Positions 62,460 to 64,000 of a stretch of DNA of 64,000 nt are shown here, one piece after another. The stretch comes from Streptomyces cinnamoneus (GTDB lineage Bacteria; Actinomycetota; Actinomycetes; Streptomycetales; Streptomycetaceae), in the NCBI RefSeq assembly GCF_002939475.1, contig NZ_PKFQ01000001.1:1860001-1924000 (forward strand), given 5' to 3'. How positions within the stretch are numbered: the first letter of the stretch is position 1; every line of letters starts with the position of its first letter. Both the position numbers and the translations under genes were made by a program. Under the pieces are notes generated by a model. It searched no databases. It was not told the origin of the DNA and saw nothing but the letters and a program-made list of their open reading frames with translations.

Positions 62460-62948
62460 ATGCAGGGCGACCCCGAGGTCATCGAGTTCCTGAACGAACA
62501 GCTGACGGCCGAGCTGACCGCCATCAACCAGTACTTCCTGCACGCGAAGCTGCAGGAGCACAAGGGCTGGACCAAGATCGCGCAGCACACCCGCGCCGAG
62601 TCCTTCGACGAGATGAGGCACGCGGAGGTCCTCACCGACCGGATCATCTTCCTGGAGGGACTGCCCAACTACCAGCGGCTCTTCCACGTCCGGATCGGCC
62701 AGTCGGTCAGCGAGATGTTCCAGGCCGACCGGCAGGTGGAGGTCGAGGCCATCGACCGCCTGCGGCGGGGCGTGGAGGTCATGCGGGCCAAGGGCGACAT
62801 CACCTCGGCCAACATCTTCGAGTCGATCCTCGCGGACGAGGAGGACCACATCGACTACCTCGACACCCAGCTGGAGCTGATCGAGAAGCTCGGCGAACCG
62901 CTGTACCTCGCGCAGTTCATCGAGCAGGACGGTGGCGGGGCCGACTGA
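62460..62948 (+). CDS. bfr: Bacterioferritin
   Basis: Bacterioferritin stores iron in a 24-subunit heme-containing shell. The 162-residue protein shows the ferroxidase residues in TAELTAINQYFLHAK (Glu18) and ESFDEMRHAEVLTDRIIFLE (Glu51, His54), and later in FESILADEEDHIDYLDTQLE. The heme-ligand methionine is Met52 in EMRHAE. The start ATG at 62460 is preceded by AGGAAGGAG. The gap of about 190 bases to the divergent gene shows no iron box that I can support. It converges with bfd four bases away. Confidence 0.96.
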   Translation: MQGDPEVIEFLNEQLTAELTAINQYFLHAKLQEHKGWTKIAQHTRAESFDEMRHAEVLTDRIIFLEGLPNYQRLFHVRIGQSVSEMFQADRQVEVEAIDRLRRGVEVMRAKGDITSANIFESILADEEDHIDYLDTQLELIEKLGEPLYLAQFIEQDGGGAD

Positions 62949-62952
62949 GCCC

Positions 62953-63219
62953 CTAGGCCGCCCGGGCGGCGTCCGGCGCGGACGCGGAGGGGGCCATCAG
63001 GGTCACCTCGGCGGCCAGCACGTCGCCCTCGCCCTGGTCGGCCAGCTCGCGGCGCGGGCAGGCACCGCGGCCGAGCAGCGCCTGGATGCGCCGGACGCAG
63101 CTGCCGCAGTCGGTGCCGGCCTTGCAGGCGGACGCGATCTTGCGGGGCGTGCACGCCCCCTTGTCCGCGTGCTCGCGCACCTGCTGCTCCGTGATGCCGA
63201 AGCACGAGCAGACATACAC
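62953..63219 (-). CDS. bfd: Bacterioferritin-associated ferredoxin
   Basis: Bfd reduces ferric iron in bacterioferritin so that iron can be released. The 88-residue protein starts YVCSCFGITEQQVREHADKG after the GTG at 63219. The four [2Fe-2S] cysteines are in VCSCFG and the later TDCGSCVRRI. The C-terminal 35 residues are longer than in E. coli Bfd and low-complexity. An iron box precedes the gene, so expression should rise in iron limitation. The convergent arrangement with bfr is notable. Confidence 0.93.
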   Translation of the reverse strand: MYVCSCFGITEQQVREHADKGACTPRKIASACKAGTDCGSCVRRIQALLGRGACPRRELADQGEGDVLAAEVTLMAPSASAPDAARAA

Positions 63220-63268
63220 GCGGCCACCGCCTTGCCGGTCCGGGGAACTGATCGAACAACTTGATCAA

Positions 63269-63287
63269 TAAGGTTACCCTTACCTTA
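63269..63287 (-). promoter_or_regulatory. Iron box (DmdR/IdeR type) before bfd
   Basis: On the minus strand the 19 bases read TAAGGTAAGGGTAACCTTA. This matches 14 of 19 positions of the actinobacterial iron-box consensus TTAGGTTAGGCTCACCTAA and is nearly palindromic. It lies 50 bases before the bfd GTG, suitable for repression of transcription by iron-loaded DmdR1/IdeR. Confidence 0.75.
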
Positions 63288-63311
63288 CCCGGCCCGCCGT
63301 CCGAAAAACAA

Positions 63312-63353
63312 CGCCGTGGGGCGCGGATCACTTCCGATCCGCGCCCCACGGCG
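63312..63353 (-). terminator. Terminator of the DAHP synthase gene
   Basis: A perfect 18-base stem (63312-63329 with 63336-63353) encloses a 6-base loop. It lies 17 bases beyond the stop of the class II DAHP synthase gene and separates it from bfd. Confidence 0.9.
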
Positions 63354-63370
63354 CACGAAGGACGGTCCCC

Positions 63371-64000
<630 letters not shown>

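Overview
The window is a chromosomal core segment of a Streptomyces or a very close relative. GC content is very high, about one third of the genes start with GTG, and many neighbours overlap by 4 bases. The gene order his operon, ileS, divIVA-sepF-ftsZ, dcw cluster, moxR module, metF, thi operon, PASTA kinase, bfr is the one I know from the Streptomyces core chromosome. Other typical markers are PriA in place of HisA, a T-box-controlled ileS, SepF in place of FtsA, and a 24-residue bL37 ribosomal protein. I see no insertion sequences, prophage genes, CRISPR arrays, tRNA or rRNA genes.

Layout. 1-3.8 kb: 3' part of a DUF2567-type membrane protein (+), then on the minus strand bL37, ybaK, a LON-substrate-binding-domain protein and a large pentapeptide-like membrane protein. 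4.0-9.7 kb (+): a tightly overlapping histidine operon hisD-hisC-hisB-small membrane protein-hisH-priA-ridA-hisF. 9.8-14.8 kb: a dienelactone-hydrolase-like protein (-), a MscS channel (+), then a CPA1 Na+/H+ antiporter, an RluD-type pseudouridine synthase and lspA (-). 14.9-16.2 kb (-): a DksA/TraR zinc-finger protein with a histone-H1-like tail. 16.3-19.8 kb (+): a translational T-box and ileS, whose active-site motif is the altered GXHH form. 19.9-37.9 kb (-): the division and cell-wall cluster, in transcription order rsmH, ftsL, ftsI, murE, murF, mraY, murD, ftsW, murG, ftsQ, ftsZ, pgeF, yggS, sepF, yggT, divIVA; mraZ, murC, ddl and ftsA are absent from it. 38.3-43.8 kb (+): beta-carbonic anhydrase and a MoxR/DUF58/transglutaminase module. 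43.9-45.3 kb (-): a DUF3040 protein and a methyltransferase. 45.4-49.0 kb (+): a self-contained unit of a degenerate ABC-type ATPase, a YhgE/Pip membrane protein and a TetR regulator behind a clear operator. 49.3-52.5 kb: a DUF4126 protein and a CrtI-like oxidoreductase (+), and a Tyr/Gln-rich membrane protein (-). 52.5-56.1 kb (-): metF, thiE, an Rv2175c-type DNA-binding protein and a ferredoxin-reductase-like flavoprotein. 56.2-61.6 kb (+): a TPP riboswitch, thiO-thiS-thiG, a four-PASTA Ser/Thr kinase and endonuclease IV. 61.6-64 kb: a sulfite-oxidase-like enzyme (-), bacterioferritin (+), bacterioferritin-associated ferredoxin (-) behind an iron box, and the 3' part of class II DAHP synthase (-), cut by the right edge.

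How it works together. The division cluster makes lipid II (murE, murF, mraY, murD, murG), its septal polymerase and transpeptidase (ftsW, ftsI), the divisome (ftsL, ftsQ, ftsZ, sepF) and the polar-growth scaffold (divIVA). The PASTA kinase and the Rv2175c-type protein probably sense and relay cell-wall state. Amino-acid and vitamin genes are under RNA control (T-box, TPP riboswitch) or sit in translationally coupled operons. The bfr/bfd pair stores iron and releases it under iron limitation.

The points I find most worth following are three AGTGG repeats at exact 10-base spacing over the predicted rsmH promoter, in a cluster without mraZ; the ABC-like ATPase that has lost the Walker A lysine, signature and switch histidine but stays coupled to a YhgE/Pip protein; the GXHH motif in IleRS; a 20-base perfect palindrome ahead of the DUF4126 gene; and a 55-residue membrane protein embedded in the his operon.
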